A stretch of DNA of 64,000 nt from Arboricoccus pini (GCF_900187945.1 NZ_FYEH01000001.1:496001-560000), one strand, 5' to 3'. Positions 1 to 9,933 are shown, counted from the first letter of the stretch. Notes: generated by a model from the sequence alone, not told the origin. Numbers and translations are program-made.

Positions 1-394
1 CCAGGGATGGGGAGGGGCGACGTTTCACCACCGTCCTCCCTCGTTGCGAGCCATGCGCTCGCCCCATTCAGCACTCAAGGTGCGGTCCCTCCTGCTAGCG
101 GTCTTGAACGGCTCCAAGGGCGCTCTCTTCAAATGGCTCGAAACACTGTCGGGCAAATCGACAGACTCTTGCGGCGAGCATCTTTAGTGACCGGCGCGGT
201 GAGCGTCCACAGCGGCGCCCGGCTCCTCTTGCATTCTTCCTCGCCAGGGTGTCGCATTTGGCACGCATCCTGCCGCCGAGGCCAACGAGGTCCCGTCCGC
301 AGTTGAGCGTCCGAGGCCAAGCCTCTGCACCGCTTCGTCTTTTGCGATCGGCGGCAAGGCGTTAATCTCGCGCAAAAGCTGGAGTCAAAGTTTG
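1..394. other. Non-coding region upstream of pepA
   Basis: No reading frame here has a credible start, ribosome binding site or protein-like composition. Open frames on both strands are Arg/Pro/Ser-rich, as expected of chance frames in GC-rich DNA. It probably holds the pepA promoter and perhaps part of the upstream region of a gene left of the window. I see no convincing promoter pair, hairpin terminator or RNA gene. Confidence 0.5.
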
Positions 395-1909
395 ATGGAT
401 CTGATCCTGAGCAAAACGTCGCCTGCCGTGGAGAGTACGCTCGTCGTGCTCGTCGATGCCGATGGCGGTCTATCCGCGCCGGCACGGCAACTCGACGACA
501 AGGCGGGCGGCATTGTTCGTCGTGCCCTGAAGGCACAGGGCCCGGATGGCCCGAAGTCGGGCTCAGTCCTGCATCTTTTGGCACCTGGCGGCCTCGAGCT
601 CGACCATCTCCTCCTCGCGGTCCTGGGAAAAAAGGAAGCGGGTGCCCCAAAGCGACTGGAGATCGAAGAGCTTGGCGCGGTCATCGCTCAGAAGCTCGGG
701 GCGCTCAAGGTGGCCGAAGCCAGCCTCGCGCTCCCCGAGGCAAGCTTTGCCGCCACGGCTGCTCCGGCTTTGCTCGAGGCGCTGGCCGCCGGCGCAGCCC
801 TTCGAAGCTACCATTTCGGCAAGTATCAGCGACCGGAGAAGAAGGATCAGCGCCCCCGACTCGAAAAGCTGACCTTCGTGCTGCCGTCGGATGCCGGTTG
901 GGAGCCATCGGCTGCCGAGGCAGCTTTGACGGCGGCCCGGCACGTGGCAGACGGTGTCGTGCGGACCAAGGACCTCGTGAGCGAGCCTTCCAATGTGAAA
1001 TATCCTGAGACGGTCGCTCTCGCCTGCTTGGAACTCAAGGCTTTCGGTGTCGAGGTCGACGTCCTGGACGAAAAAAAACAGGCCGAGCTCAAGATGGGGG
1101 CCTTGCTGGCCGTAAGTCAGGGTAGCGCTCGCCCCTCCAGGGTGGTCGTCATGCGCTGGAACGGTGCCGGCGCCGACGAGGCGCCGTTGGCCTTCATCGG
1201 CAAGGGCGTCACCTTCGATACGGGCGGTATCTCGATCAAGCCCGCGGCCGGCATGGAGGAGATGAAATGGGATATGGCTGGTGCCGGCACCGTCATCGGC
1301 CTCATGCAGCTCCTGGCCAGTCGCAAGGCCAAGGTCAACGTGGTGGGCGTCATTGGCCTTGCCGAGAACATGCCCTCGGGCACGGCGACGCGGCCGGGCG
1401 ACGTCGTCACGGCGATGTCGGGAACCACGATCGAGGTCATCAATACCGATGCCGAGGGGCGGCTCGTGCTCTCGGACGTCCTTTGGTACACGAACGAGAC
1501 CTTCAAGCCGCGTTTCATGGTCGATCTGGCAACGCTGACGGGTGCGGTCGTGGTTGCCCTTGGCAAGGAGCGGGCGGGGCTATTTGCCAATGACGACAAG
1601 CTGGCCGCCCAGCTTCTCGCCGCGGGCGACGCCACCGGCGAGAAGCTCTGGCGCCTGCCGCTCGGCAGCGACTATGACAAGCACATCAAGAGCGATATCG
1701 CCGATATCAAGAATGTCGGTCGGTCGCGCGAGGCCGGCTCGACGGCGGGTGCTGTCTTCTTGCAGCGCTTCGTCGGCGAGACGCCATGGGCGCACCTGGA
1801 CATAGCCGGAACCGCCTGGAGCAACCGCGACTTGCCGCTGTCGCCCAAGGGTGCCACGGCGTTCGGCGTTCGCCTCCTAGACCGACTGGTGGCTGAAAAC
1901 TTCGAATAG
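395..1909 (+). CDS. pepA: Leucyl aminopeptidase (M17 family)
   Basis: Cytosolic dizinc aminopeptidase that removes N-terminal residues during peptide turnover; some family members also bind DNA. The 504-residue product has the M17 length. Metal and catalytic positions fall exactly where the family has them: K270 and D275 in GKGVTFDTGG, D293 in MKWDMAG, and D352 and E354 in the signature NTDAEGRL. The N-terminal 170 residues are the usual less conserved macrodomain-like part. ATG at 395 is preferred over TTG at 392 because GGAG lies at 381-384. It is followed after 14 bp by holC, a common alphaproteobacterial pairing. Confidence 0.96.
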   Translation: MDLILSKTSPAVESTLVVLVDADGGLSAPARQLDDKAGGIVRRALKAQGPDGPKSGSVLHLLAPGGLELDHLLLAVLGKKEAGAPKRLEIEELGAVIAQKLGALKVAEASLALPEASFAATAAPALLEALAAGAALRSYHFGKYQRPEKKDQRPRLEKLTFVLPSDAGWEPSAAEAALTAARHVADGVVRTKDLVSEPSNVKYPETVALACLELKAFGVEVDVLDEKKQAELKMGALLAVSQGSARPSRVVVMRWNGAGADEAPLAFIGKGVTFDTGGISIKPAAGMEEMKWDMAGAGTVIGLMQLLASRKAKVNVVGVIGLAENMPSGTATRPGDVVTAMSGTTIEVINTDAEGRLVLSDVLWYTNETFKPRFMVDLATLTGAVVVALGKERAGLFANDDKLAAQLLAAGDATGEKLWRLPLGSDYDKHIKSDIADIKNVGRSREAGSTAGAVFLQRFVGETPWAHLDIAGTAWSNRDLPLSPKGATAFGVRLLDRLVAENFE

Positions 1910-1923
1910 GTCGTTCGAGCGCG

Positions 1924-2382
1924 ATGCCCGAGTTCGGTTTTTACCATTTGACCCGCGATTCTCTCGAACGGGCGCTGCCGCGCCTGCTCGAGAAGTTGCT
2001 GGCCAGTGGGCGGCGCGCCGTCATCCGCTGCTCGAGTGCGGAGCGTCTAGAGGGGCTGGACCGGGCGCTCTGGTCCTACGAGCCGGCCAGCTTCCTGCCG
2101 CATGCAGGCAGCAATGATGCGCATTATCAGGACAGTATCGCATCCTCGCAGCCGATCTGGCTCACTACCGGGCTGGACCGGCCGAACGATGCCGATGTCC
2201 TTATCCTGACCGAGGGGGCTATGGCCGATGGTGCGGAAGCCTATGAGCGCGTGGTCGATATGTTCGACGGCGAGGATGAGGCGTCGGTTCGCTCGGCCCG
2301 TGAGCGCTGGAAGATTGCCCGGGCCGGCGGCCACATCCTGACATACTGGGAGCAGACTCCCAAAGGATGGCGCACGCGTTAG
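1924..2382 (+). CDS. holC: DNA polymerase III chi subunit (HolC)
   Basis: Small clamp-loader accessory subunit; in characterised systems chi contacts SSB at the replication fork. The 152-residue product begins MPEFGFYHLTRDSLERALPR, the typical HolC opening, and continues with the conserved pattern of a Cys-containing strand, a LWSYEPASFLPH block and a late DVLILTEG strand. It starts 14 bp after pepA and is probably co-transcribed with it. Alphaproteobacteria often lack the psi partner; none is visible here. Confidence 0.92.
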   Translation: MPEFGFYHLTRDSLERALPRLLEKLLASGRRAVIRCSSAERLEGLDRALWSYEPASFLPHAGSNDAHYQDSIASSQPIWLTTGLDRPNDADVLILTEGAMADGAEAYERVVDMFDGEDEASVRSARERWKIARAGGHILTYWEQTPKGWRTR

Positions 2383-2487
2383 CCGCTAGGCCATCTGGCC
2401 AGGGCTAGACGGGCGCTTTATAAGCCCGCCGACCCCGGAGGGCGGAGCCAGAGCTTCGCCGACCCTAGAATGGAAGAGGACGACCCC

Positions 2488-2910
2488 ATGGCGACAGAGC
2501 GAACGCTCTCGATCATCAAGCCCGATGCTACCCGTCGCAACCTGACGGGTGCGATCGTTGACCGCTTTGAAAAGGCTGGCCTTCGCGTCGTCGCACAAAA
2601 GCGTATCAAGCTGAGCAAGGAGCAGGCGGAACAGTTCTACGGCGTCCACAAGGAGCGCCCCTTCTTCAATGGCCTGGTGGCGTTCATGACTTCCGGTCCG
2701 GTCGTGGTGCAGGTCCTGGAAGGAGAGAATGCGGTTTCCAGGAACCGCGAGGTGATGGGTGCCACCAATCCCGCTCAGGCAGCCGAGGGCACTATCCGCA
2801 AGGATTTTGCCGAAGACATCGAGGCGAATTCGGTACATGGTTCCGATAGCGCCGAAAATGCCGCTACCGAGATCGCTTTCTTTTTCAGTAGCGACGAGAT
2901 CGTCGGCTGA
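2488..2910 (+). CDS. ndk: Nucleoside diphosphate kinase
   Basis: Transfers the gamma phosphate between nucleoside tri- and diphosphates through a phosphohistidine. The 140-residue protein has the usual length. H117, in NSVHGSDS, is the catalytic histidine, preceded by the conserved [17 protein letters not shown] segment and followed by the terminal Asp/Ser-rich motif. The longer frame from 2470 is rejected: ATG 2488 has GAGGA at 2476-2480 with a 7-nt gap, and [13 protein letters not shown] is the canonical start. About 105 bp separate it from holC, so it may have its own promoter. Confidence 0.97.
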   Translation: MATERTLSIIKPDATRRNLTGAIVDRFEKAGLRVVAQKRIKLSKEQAEQFYGVHKERPFFNGLVAFMTSGPVVVQVLEGENAVSRNREVMGATNPAQAAEGTIRKDFAEDIEANSVHGSDSAENAATEIAFFFSSDEIVG

Positions 2911-3058
2911 GCTCATTTGTCTTCCTCGCCACTTTGATCTGTTCGGGCGTCCGTCCGACCAGGTCAATGGTTGAGGTAGGTGCCAGCATGCTGCCGACGG
3001 CAAGGCGACCCCTTGGGGACCCAAGTCGTTGCCGCAGCCTTAGCCAAAGAGAGAACCC

Positions 3059-4912
3059 TTGAAGGCCAGATCGCTCACCAAGCTCACATTGGTCGTCGTC
3101 CTGGTGGTGGCCGCCGTCCTTTTGGGCGGCTACTACGCCATCCAATGGCGGGCGCAACGGGCCGTCGAGGATGCTCTGGCTCGTCTGCCCGATGGGATTG
3201 CCGGAACGGCGGGCCGCACGCATTATGACATTTTCGGGCGCGCCTTGACCGTGGATAATTTAGCGCTTGTCCGCGGCGGCCAACCCTGGCTTGACGTGGC
3301 TCAGATCGTCCTTGTCCAGCCGAACGGGAGGGGCACACCCTCCGACCCTTGGCAGGCCGAGGCTCTGGCGCTGAACGGCATCGTTGGTCGTGCTCCTGAT
3401 GCACCGCAACGCGTTAGCCGCGTTGTCGCGCGTGATCTGCTAGCCTACGCCGATCCCGCTGGTGGGACGCCCCTTGCGGCCTTGACGGGACTGCGCGTGC
3501 TGAAGGCCGCCTCGATCGAAGTTAGCGATCTGGCGTCAGCTGAGGGGGTGCTCGGCAAGTTGCAGTTGCAGGGAATCACGGACGGCAAAGTGGCTGCGCT
3601 CAGCGCGAGCGGTATTACGATCCAAGATGGCGCCGAGGCTGCAACACGAATCGCCAGTGCGGATGCGGCCGACCTCGACCTTGATGGTCTCGTGGCGCTT
3701 CTCGGCCAGGGCTCGGAAAAAGGCGGTGAGGTCAGGCGGCTTCTGGCAGGCAACATAGTGCTGCGCGATATCGCGACCGGAAAATCCGGCGATCAAGGGG
3801 ACCATGTGGGTTCGATCGAACTCAAGGGTTGGCAGGCGTCCACGGCCTTGCCGACTTGCAGTGATGACGAGGGCTGCTTTGCAGCGGCGCTTGCAAGGAT
3901 GGCTGTGGAGGCTCTTGTAGTCACCGACATGGATCTGCAATCGACTGACGACGAGCACGACGCAGCCGATGGGCAGGTGCAGTTGGGTCGACTCGCGCTT
4001 GAACGGTTCGACGCCGGCAAGATCGGCCTCTTCGACATGACCGATAGTGGCTTCGTCAGCAATGTCGACGGTAGCAGTTTCGGTATTCGCCATTTGAAGA
4101 CCGAGAACGCTGACCTGTCGGCTTTGCTGCAGGCCCAGAGTGCCGACCACGCGTCGAACGACGTCGAGAGAGATCTGCGCCAAGTGCGTATTTCAAATGC
4201 CTTGCTTGAAGATTTTTCTTATCGCGGAACACCGGATGGCCTGCCATTTACGATCGCGCGGATCGAAGCCAGCAACAACTATGGCGCTGACGACGCCGTG
4301 CAAACGAGGCTGGCGGTTCGGCATCTGATCGTGCCCATGCCAACGTCTGAGCAACCTCAGATCATGGATTTGCCGCCTATGGCCGCGGCCATCATCGGCG
4401 CGCAGGCCGATCTCGCTGTAGACCTCGACTATTCGTTCGAACCATCTAAGCAGGCACTCGATATCGAACGGCTTCGCGTGGCTCTGAACGATGCTGGAGC
4501 CCTTACTCTCAAGACTCGGCTTGAGGGCCTGGATATGAGTGACGACACCGGGGGGCTGGTGGACAACCCCGTGATGGACGGGCTGACGCTCCTACAGCGC
4601 GCGCGTCTGACGGACGCCGTTCTTCGTTTCGACAATCAGACGCTGGTCGATCGCATCATTGAGCGGGCTGCTACCGATAACGGCATCAAGCCGGACGAGG
4701 TACGCCTTGGCATTCGGCAGCAATTGCCGGTTTTGGCCCAGTTGATGCCTTGGCAGACCGATGTTGTTGATCAGATGGAGGCGTTTCTTGCCAAGCCGCA
4801 GGTACTTACGCTGACGCTCAGGCCTTCTCAACCCGTGACGTTGATCGATCTGGCGGCGGGCGTCATGAGCGGTGGGCTCGACGAACTACAGCCAACATTG
4901 AAGGCAAACTGA
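3059..4912 (+). CDS. Membrane-anchored protein of unknown function (AsmA/DUF945-like appearance)
   Basis: The 617-residue product has an N-terminal signal anchor (about residues 7-28) and then a long, weakly patterned beta-rich region, so most of it should be periplasmic. The segment DIFGRALTVDNLAL soon after the membrane helix and repeated LEGLDMSDDTG-like stretches recall AsmA- or DUF945-type envelope proteins, but I recognise no diagnostic motif. The start is TTG at 3059, with AGAGA just upstream; no better start exists in frame. It is convergent with purN. Base use matches its neighbours. Confidence 0.7.
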   Translation: MKARSLTKLTLVVVLVVAAVLLGGYYAIQWRAQRAVEDALARLPDGIAGTAGRTHYDIFGRALTVDNLALVRGGQPWLDVAQIVLVQPNGRGTPSDPWQAEALALNGIVGRAPDAPQRVSRVVARDLLAYADPAGGTPLAALTGLRVLKAASIEVSDLASAEGVLGKLQLQGITDGKVAALSASGITIQDGAEAATRIASADAADLDLDGLVALLGQGSEKGGEVRRLLAGNIVLRDIATGKSGDQGDHVGSIELKGWQASTALPTCSDDEGCFAAALARMAVEALVVTDMDLQSTDDEHDAADGQVQLGRLALERFDAGKIGLFDMTDSGFVSNVDGSSFGIRHLKTENADLSALLQAQSADHASNDVERDLRQVRISNALLEDFSYRGTPDGLPFTIARIEASNNYGADDAVQTRLAVRHLIVPMPTSEQPQIMDLPPMAAAIIGAQADLAVDLDYSFEPSKQALDIERLRVALNDAGALTLKTRLEGLDMSDDTGGLVDNPVMDGLTLLQRARLTDAVLRFDNQTLVDRIIERAATDNGIKPDEVRLGIRQQLPVLAQLMPWQTDVVDQMEAFLAKPQVLTLTLRPSQPVTLIDLAAGVMSGGLDELQPTLKAN

Positions 4913-4936
4913 AGCTTGTCCGGCCCGCTTCGGTGC

Positions 4937-5593
4937 TTAACTGCGCAGGAGCGGATGCAGCAAAAGACGCGCAGGTGGCACGATCGGATCAGCCGGGCGT
5001 ACCTGCTCGCCCTCGATGACGAGATCGCCTCGCGCCAAGAGCTGCAGTGCCCGTGGGTAGGCCTGATGTTCAACCTCGAGAACGCGGGCGGCTAGGCTCG
5101 CGTCATCATCGTCCTCCAGCACCGGTACGGCGGCCTGCATGAGGATGGGTCCGATGTCGACTTCGCTGCGCACGAGATGAACCGTGCAGCCTGCCAGGCG
5201 CACGCCCGCATCAAGCGCTCTTGCGTGCGTATGCAATCCCGGAAAGGCCGGCAATAGCGAGGGATGGATGTTCAATGTCCGATCGCGCCACGCATCGACG
5301 AAATGCGGGGTCAGGACGCGCATGAAGCCTGCAAGGCAGACGAGTTCGACGCCGGCCTGGCGCAACAACGCGTCGATGTTGCTCTCGAAATCGAAACGAT
5401 CGATGAATTTCCTATGGTCGACGACGGCGGTCGGAATGCCAGCCTCCCGGGCTCGCACGAGACCATAGGCATCCGGCCGGTTGCTGATGACCAGGACGAT
5501 CCGCGCGGCCGAATCCGGAAGAGCGCAGGACTCGATCAGGGCCTGCAGATTGCTGCCGCCGCCTGAGATAAGGACCGCCACGGCACGGCTCAT
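4937..5593 (-). CDS. purN: Phosphoribosylglycinamide formyltransferase (GART, PurN)
   Basis: Third step of de novo purine synthesis: formylates GAR using 10-formyl-THF. The 218-residue protein opens with [15 protein letters not shown] and carries the catalytic Asn and His in [20 protein letters not shown] plus the later Asp in SEVDIGPIL. Its ATG overlaps the purM stop by 4 nt, so the two are translationally coupled. It is slightly longer than E. coli PurN because of a C-terminal tail of about 20 residues. Confidence 0.97.
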   Translation of the reverse strand: MSRAVAVLISGGGSNLQALIESCALPDSAARIVLVISNRPDAYGLVRAREAGIPTAVVDHRKFIDRFDFESNIDALLRQAGVELVCLAGFMRVLTPHFVDAWRDRTLNIHPSLLPAFPGLHTHARALDAGVRLAGCTVHLVRSEVDIGPILMQAAVPVLEDDDDASLAARVLEVEHQAYPRALQLLARGDLVIEGEQVRPADPIVPPARLLLHPLLRS

Positions 5594-6684
5594 GGGCGCT
5601 TCCCTTTAACCCACGCTTCCTCCAGCCCGTCGATGAGAACTCGGGCCTCGCCGGCACTGCGCTCCAACCTGCCGATGCGATGGACATGTTCGCCATGCGC
5701 TTCCAGGGCGCCGATGACGGCGGTGGCGCGCTCTTGGGCCACGACGATGCAAAAGCCGATGCCGGCATTGAACGTGCGAGCCAGCTCGCTGGCATCAAGG
5801 CCACCTGCATCACGCAGCCAGCCCATCACCGGCGGCAGGGGCCAAGCATGCGCGTCCAGGCGCGCATTCAAGCCTTCGGGCAGGACGCGCGGCAGATTTT
5901 CGACGAGGCCGCCGCCCGTGATATGCGCCATTGCCTTCACACCGCCTGTCGCGATCGCGGCCAGACCGCTCTTCACGTAGATCCGTGTGGGTGCGAGGAG
6001 GGCCTGGGCGAGCGTGCTGTTATTGGAGAACGGGGCTGCTGCCTGCAGGTCTGCCTTGCTCTCTTTGAGGATGAGACGGACGAGGGAAAAGCCGTTGCTG
6101 TGCACACCGGAGGAGGCAAGGCCCAGGACGATGTCGCCTTCCTTCAGATCGTCGCGCGGCAAGGTCTGGCCGCGCTCGACGGCTCCCACGGCAAATCCGG
6201 CGACGTCACATTGGCCGGGCGCATAGAGGCCGGGCATTTCGGCTGTCTCGCCGCCAACCAGGGCGCAGCCTGCCTGTCGGCAGCCCTCGGCAACCCCTGC
6301 AACGACCGAGGTTGCGGCCTCGAGATCCAGGCGGCCGGTCGCATAATAGTCGAGGAAGAAGAGGGGGGTGGCGCCCTGGACGATCAGATCGTTGACGCAC
6401 ATGGCCACGAGATCGATGCCCACACCTGAGAGATCGCCAGCCTGTTCGGCCACGAGCAGCTTGGTGCCGACGCCATCCGTCGTCGCCACGAGCATGGGAT
6501 CGATGAAGCCCGCCGCTTTCAGATCGAAGAGTGCGCCGAAACCGCCGAGACCGCCACCCACGCCGGGTCGGTTGGTCGCTGCGGCGAGCGGCTTGATACG
6601 CTTGACGAACGCATTGCCGGAGTCGATGTCCACCCCTGACTCGCGATAGCGGTCGTTCCGGGGCTTGCCTTGTCGATCGGTCAC
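5590..6684 (-). CDS. purM: Phosphoribosylformylglycinamidine cyclo-ligase (AIR synthetase)
   Basis: Fifth step of de novo purine synthesis: ATP-dependent closure of FGAM to AIR. The 364-residue product has the family landmarks: [20 protein letters not shown] at the N terminus, [22 protein letters not shown], the [11 protein letters not shown] strand, [10 protein letters not shown] and the C-terminal [14 protein letters not shown]. It heads a two-gene purM-purN operon. The 5' end faces a divergent DUF2066 gene across roughly 107 bp that must hold both promoters. I see no purine riboswitch there. Confidence 0.97.
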   Translation of the reverse strand: MTDRQGKPRNDRYRESGVDIDSGNAFVKRIKPLAAATNRPGVGGGLGGFGALFDLKAAGFIDPMLVATTDGVGTKLLVAEQAGDLSGVGIDLVAMCVNDLIVQGATPLFFLDYYATGRLDLEAATSVVAGVAEGCRQAGCALVGGETAEMPGLYAPGQCDVAGFAVGAVERGQTLPRDDLKEGDIVLGLASSGVHSNGFSLVRLILKESKADLQAAAPFSNNSTLAQALLAPTRIYVKSGLAAIATGGVKAMAHITGGGLVENLPRVLPEGLNARLDAHAWPLPPVMGWLRDAGGLDASELARTFNAGIGFCIVVAQERATAVIGALEAHGEHVHRIGRLERSAGEARVLIDGLEEAWVKGKRP

Positions 6685-6791
6685 GAGCGTTGCATCTTTC
6701 CTAGGACGTTAATGTTCGGGCGTCCGGCCATGTGCCAAGCCGTCTATAGAGTCTTCAGGGCCGAAGTACGATGAAGCTGAGGGGTATTGCA

Positions 6792-7928
6792 ATGCGCTAC
6801 GGGTTTCGGACGCCATTCACTGGCGGCGACGCCCGGAGGCATGGGCTGGCCGCGGGCGGAGCGTTGCTTGGCGGCTTGCTCATGGCCTGCGTCGCCTACG
6901 CTTTGATTCCATTGCCGGCTTTGGCGCAACAGGATGACTACTCGGTTCAGAACATTGCGATGTCGGCCGATGCGGCTGACGCGGTCGCAGCCCGCGATCA
7001 GGCCATCGCCGATGCCGAGCGGCGGGGTTTGCAGATCCTGATCGGTCGCCTCTCGAACGGGGGACAGCCGCCCTCGCTAGATAGCGTTCCGATCGACAGG
7101 GTCGTGCAGAGCTACGAGATCGCGAGCGAACAGGTCGGGGCAAAGAGCTACAAGGGCACGCTCAACGTCGCCTACGTCCCCGCGCGGGTGCGCGACATCA
7201 TGAGCCGCAACAATATTTCTGTGGTGCATCAGACGCAGCCGACGCTGATCGTACCGGCGATGAGCGGGGATAACGGCCTTGCGCTCTGGTTCGATGCCGA
7301 TGTCTGGCGAGGTGCGCTCGGGACAGCGGCGGCCAGTGATCCCAGACTCAAGCTCAATCTTCCGCTGAGCGATGCTGAGGACCTCGCCGACCTGACGCCT
7401 GCGCAGGCGCAGGCAAAGGACGCCGATGCTTTTGGCAAGCTACGGACGCGCTATCAGGTCAGCAACGTTGTCCTGGCCATCCTCAAGACCGATGCTAGCG
7501 GTGCACCAACCGCTGTCAGCCTGCAGAATATCATGGGCGGCGCGCTGCGTGGCGATACCGATCTGCAAGTGCCGGCTGGCGACGATGCCATGGCCGCCGC
7601 TGCCAATGCGGTGGTAAGCGCGCTCCGTGACGCAGGTAAGCCGGCGGTTGCCGTCGCCGCCGGACCCACTCAGTCCATGAGTGTCCTGGTGCCGCTTGTC
7701 GATCTGGCCTCCTGGGTGCAAATAAAGCGCGGCCTCGGTGATGTGCACGAGGTGAAAGCGGTCCAGGTCAACAGCTTCTCGCGCTCGCAAGCGCAGATCA
7801 CGCTGACTTATGCCGGCGACGTGGGCACGTTGCAGAGCAACTTGAACGGGCGCGGCTTCGAGCTGCTCTCGGAGAATGGGCAATGGCGATTGCAACGAGC
7901 GGGTGTGGCGAACCCGGGAGCACTTTAG
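6792..7928 (+). CDS. DUF2066 domain secreted protein
   Basis: The 378-residue product has an N-terminal signal peptide (hydrophobic core around residues 18-38, ending near LPALAQ) and a DUF2066-type body with conserved DQAIADAERRGLQILIGRLS near the mature N terminus. Function is unknown for the family. Start choice: ATG 6792 has TGAGGGG at 6778-6784 with a 7-nt gap, whereas the in-frame ATG at 6771 has no clear site. The position, divergent from purMN and upstream of a CDP-alcohol transferase and an Hda-like gene, is a recurrent alphaproteobacterial neighbourhood. The next gene starts inside its 3' end. Confidence 0.82.
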   Translation: MRYGFRTPFTGGDARRHGLAAGGALLGGLLMACVAYALIPLPALAQQDDYSVQNIAMSADAADAVAARDQAIADAERRGLQILIGRLSNGGQPPSLDSVPIDRVVQSYEIASEQVGAKSYKGTLNVAYVPARVRDIMSRNNISVVHQTQPTLIVPAMSGDNGLALWFDADVWRGALGTAAASDPRLKLNLPLSDAEDLADLTPAQAQAKDADAFGKLRTRYQVSNVVLAILKTDASGAPTAVSLQNIMGGALRGDTDLQVPAGDDAMAAAANAVVSALRDAGKPAVAVAAGPTQSMSVLVPLVDLASWVQIKRGLGDVHEVKAVQVNSFSRSQAQITLTYAGDVGTLQSNLNGRGFELLSENGQWRLQRAGVANPGAL

Positions 7929-8503
7929 AACGAACGCGTTCCGGTTTTCTGTCACTGCTGCCCTTCTATGTCGCCAACTTCCTGACGCTGGCACGGATCG
8001 GCATCGTGCCGCCCTTGCTTTACGCGATACATGATGGCCACTTTGTGCTTGGCTTGTTGCTATTCGTGGCGGCCGCTGCAAGCGACGGGCTGGATGGCTT
8101 CATCGCTAGGCGCTTTGCCAGCCAGAGCCGGCTCGGCGCCACGCTGGATCCACTGGCCGACAAGCTCTTGGTCAACGGTCTCTACGGTTTCCTTGCCGTC
8201 CAGGGCGCTTTGCCGTTCTGGCTGTTCATTGCGGTCATGTCGCGTGATCTAGCCATTCTGTCGGGAGGTCTTTTCGTCAATCTGAAGGATGACCGGCGCA
8301 AGGTGCGGCCGCTCGTCGTTGGCAAGCTCTCGACCTTCCTTCAGTTCGCCTTGGCGATGGCGGCCCTGATGGCGCAAGCTGGTTGGATCACGGCGTTGCC
8401 GGCTCAGATTCTGGTCCCCGCTGTCGCGGCCATGACCGCTGTTTCTGCAGTGGTCTATCTTGGTGTCGTCCTGACGCCAGTAGCCGGCTCGGTCCGCTCG
8501 TGA
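7883..8503 (+). CDS. CDP-alcohol phosphatidyltransferase family membrane enzyme
   Basis: Integral membrane enzyme that exchanges CMP of a CDP-lipid for an alcohol (phosphatidylglycerophosphate-synthase or cardiolipin-synthase type). The diagnostic D(x2)DG(x2)AR(x8)G(x3)D(x3)D motif is complete in SDGLDGFIARRF followed by SRLGATLDPLAD. About five to six membrane helices fill the 206 residues. The start overlaps the preceding gene by 46 bp and no alternative ATG, GTG or TTG is available downstream in frame. The GTG of the next gene overlaps its stop. The alcohol substrate cannot be decided from sequence. Confidence 0.88.
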   Translation: MAIATSGCGEPGSTLERTRSGFLSLLPFYVANFLTLARIGIVPPLLYAIHDGHFVLGLLLFVAAAASDGLDGFIARRFASQSRLGATLDPLADKLLVNGLYGFLAVQGALPFWLFIAVMSRDLAILSGGLFVNLKDDRRKVRPLVVGKLSTFLQFALAMAALMAQAGWITALPAQILVPAVAAMTAVSAVVYLGVVLTPVAGSVRS

Positions 8504-9237
8504 AGATCGATGCTGACCAGTTGGCGCTGGACTTGCCGCATCTCGAAGGCAGTGAGCTCGCCGACTTTCTGCCAGCCGCATCCAATCGCGAAGCGCTGAA
8601 TGCCATCCTGGTCTGGCCTGACTGGCCGGCGACGGCGCTGCTGCTGGCAGGCCCCGAAGGCGCTGGCAAAACCCATCTGGCGCGTATCTGGGCAAAACGG
8701 GCAGGCGCCGTCATCCTGGGCGCGGCAGATCTTTGGGAGGCGGCCGGTCCATTGGGTCGCCTGGGCCGGCGGCAGGCCGCGGTCGTGGACGGCGCCGATG
8801 ACATCACGGACGAGGCGACCCTCTTTCATCTCTATAACGCCTTGGCGGAGCGGCAAGGCCATCTTCTCCTGACTGGCAGTCGACCGCTTGCCGAGTGGCC
8901 GATCCGGCTTCCCGATCTTCGATCACGCCTCAGAACGGCTTGGCACGTGCGCATCGATCCGCCTTGCGATGCCCTCTTGGCAGCGCTTCTGATCAAGCAA
9001 TTCGCTGATCGACAGCTGCGCGTGGACCCGGGCGTTGTAGATTACCTTGTGAGCCGTATGGAACGCTCGTTCCCAGCCGTGCGCCTCCTCGTCACGGCCC
9101 TCGATCGTGCCAGTTTGAGGGCGCGTCGCCCGATCCGCCTGACACTGGCGCGCGACGTCTTAGCCATGCTCCGCGATGAAGCCACCGCCGCCCCAGCCGA
9201 TCATGCGCCCGAGGAGTTCGAGCTGATCGGACGCTGA
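8500..9237 (+). CDS. DnaA-related AAA+ protein (Hda-like)
   Basis: A 245-residue protein resembling the AAA+ core of DnaA without its N-terminal or DNA-binding domains, as in Hda/HdaA, which with the sliding clamp promotes DnaA-ATP hydrolysis. Visible are a Walker A (GPEGAGKTH), a DGADD stretch in the Walker B position, a sensor-1-like LLLTGSRPLAEWP and a sensor-2-like FPAVRLLVTALDRASL. The longer frame from 8383 is rejected: GTG 8500 overlaps the upstream TGA (GTGA) and starts a sensible N terminus with ALDLPH, a plausible clamp-binding-like segment. Confidence 0.85.
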   Translation: MKIDADQLALDLPHLEGSELADFLPAASNREALNAILVWPDWPATALLLAGPEGAGKTHLARIWAKRAGAVILGAADLWEAAGPLGRLGRRQAAVVDGADDITDEATLFHLYNALAERQGHLLLTGSRPLAEWPIRLPDLRSRLRTAWHVRIDPPCDALLAALLIKQFADRQLRVDPGVVDYLVSRMERSFPAVRLLVTALDRASLRARRPIRLTLARDVLAMLRDEATAAPADHAPEEFELIGR

Positions 9238-9276
9238 TGCCCATATCGTTCTCGGTATGCGAACTTTGCGCTTGTA

Positions 9277-9298
9277 TTTGGAACTGAACGTTTCCAAA
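9277..9298. promoter_or_regulatory. Candidate TetR operator upstream of the repressor gene
   Basis: Inverted repeat TTTGGAA-N8-TTCCAAA with perfect 7-bp arms, ending 9 bp before the ATG at 9307. A related repeat precedes the adjacent MFS gene; both share GGAAC, GAAC and GTT blocks in the same order. The position suggests autorepression by the TetR protein. Binding is inferred, not shown. Confidence 0.6.
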
Positions 9299-9306
9299 AT
9301 AACCGC

Positions 9307-9933
9307 ATGTCAGAGGAACTTGTCTCCCGGAGAGCGGCTGCCCGGTCCGGGCCCGGACGGCCGCGCGGTTTCGATTTCGATACGGCGATCGAGCGCGCCG
9401 TCGAGACGTTTGCGCTGCATGGCTATCACGGCACGTCGGTGCAGCACCTCACCGAAGCGACGGGACTGGCGCGCGGCAGCCTTTATAAGGCCTTTGCCGA
9501 CAAGCGTGATCTCTTTATGCAGGCGCTCGAGCATTACACGCTGCAATCGCAGCACCGATTGGCGCAGGCGCTGGTTCAGCCGGGCCCGGTCAAGGAAGCG
9601 ATCCGGGGCGCCTTGGCCGGCTATGGGCGACGGTGCGTCAGTTGGCGGGGGCGCAGAGGCTGCATCCTTACAACCGCGGCCATGGAGATGGTGCCGCAGG
9701 ATCCCGAAATCGACGCCGTGATCGGCCGGATGTTCCGCCGCATCCAGGATCTGTTCGCGGCCGCTATCATTCGTGGGCAGGCAAACGGGGAAATTTCTTG
9801 TGATCTCGATGAGCGGGCGGTGGCGCGATTTTTATTAACGGTCGTGCAGGGACTTCGCGTGCTGGGCAAGACTGGCCCGGACGAAGCCGCCATCGACGAG
9901 GTCGTGGTGCTGGCTATGCGGGCGCTGGACTAG
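9307..9933 (+). CDS. TetR/AcrR family transcriptional repressor
   Basis: A 208-residue regulator with an N-terminal TetR helix-turn-helix: GYHGTSVQHLTEATGLARG, then SLYKAFADKRDLF, about residues 45-75, followed by a helical ligand-binding domain with C-terminal DEAAIDEVVV helices. The effector is unknown. It lies 36 bp upstream of a DHA2-type efflux gene in the same direction, and similar inverted repeats precede both genes, the classical arrangement for a drug- or metabolite-induced pump under local repression. ATG 9307 is the only reasonable start. Confidence 0.93.
   Translation: MSEELVSRRAAARSGPGRPRGFDFDTAIERAVETFALHGYHGTSVQHLTEATGLARGSLYKAFADKRDLFMQALEHYTLQSQHRLAQALVQPGPVKEAIRGALAGYGRRCVSWRGRRGCILTTAAMEMVPQDPEIDAVIGRMFRRIQDLFAAAIIRGQANGEISCDLDERAVARFLLTVVQGLRVLGKTGPDEAAIDEVVVLAMRALD

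Noticed and set aside
7..306. 99-codon open frame at the left edge
   Set aside because: No ribosome binding site, chance-like Ser/Arg/Pro composition, no family features.
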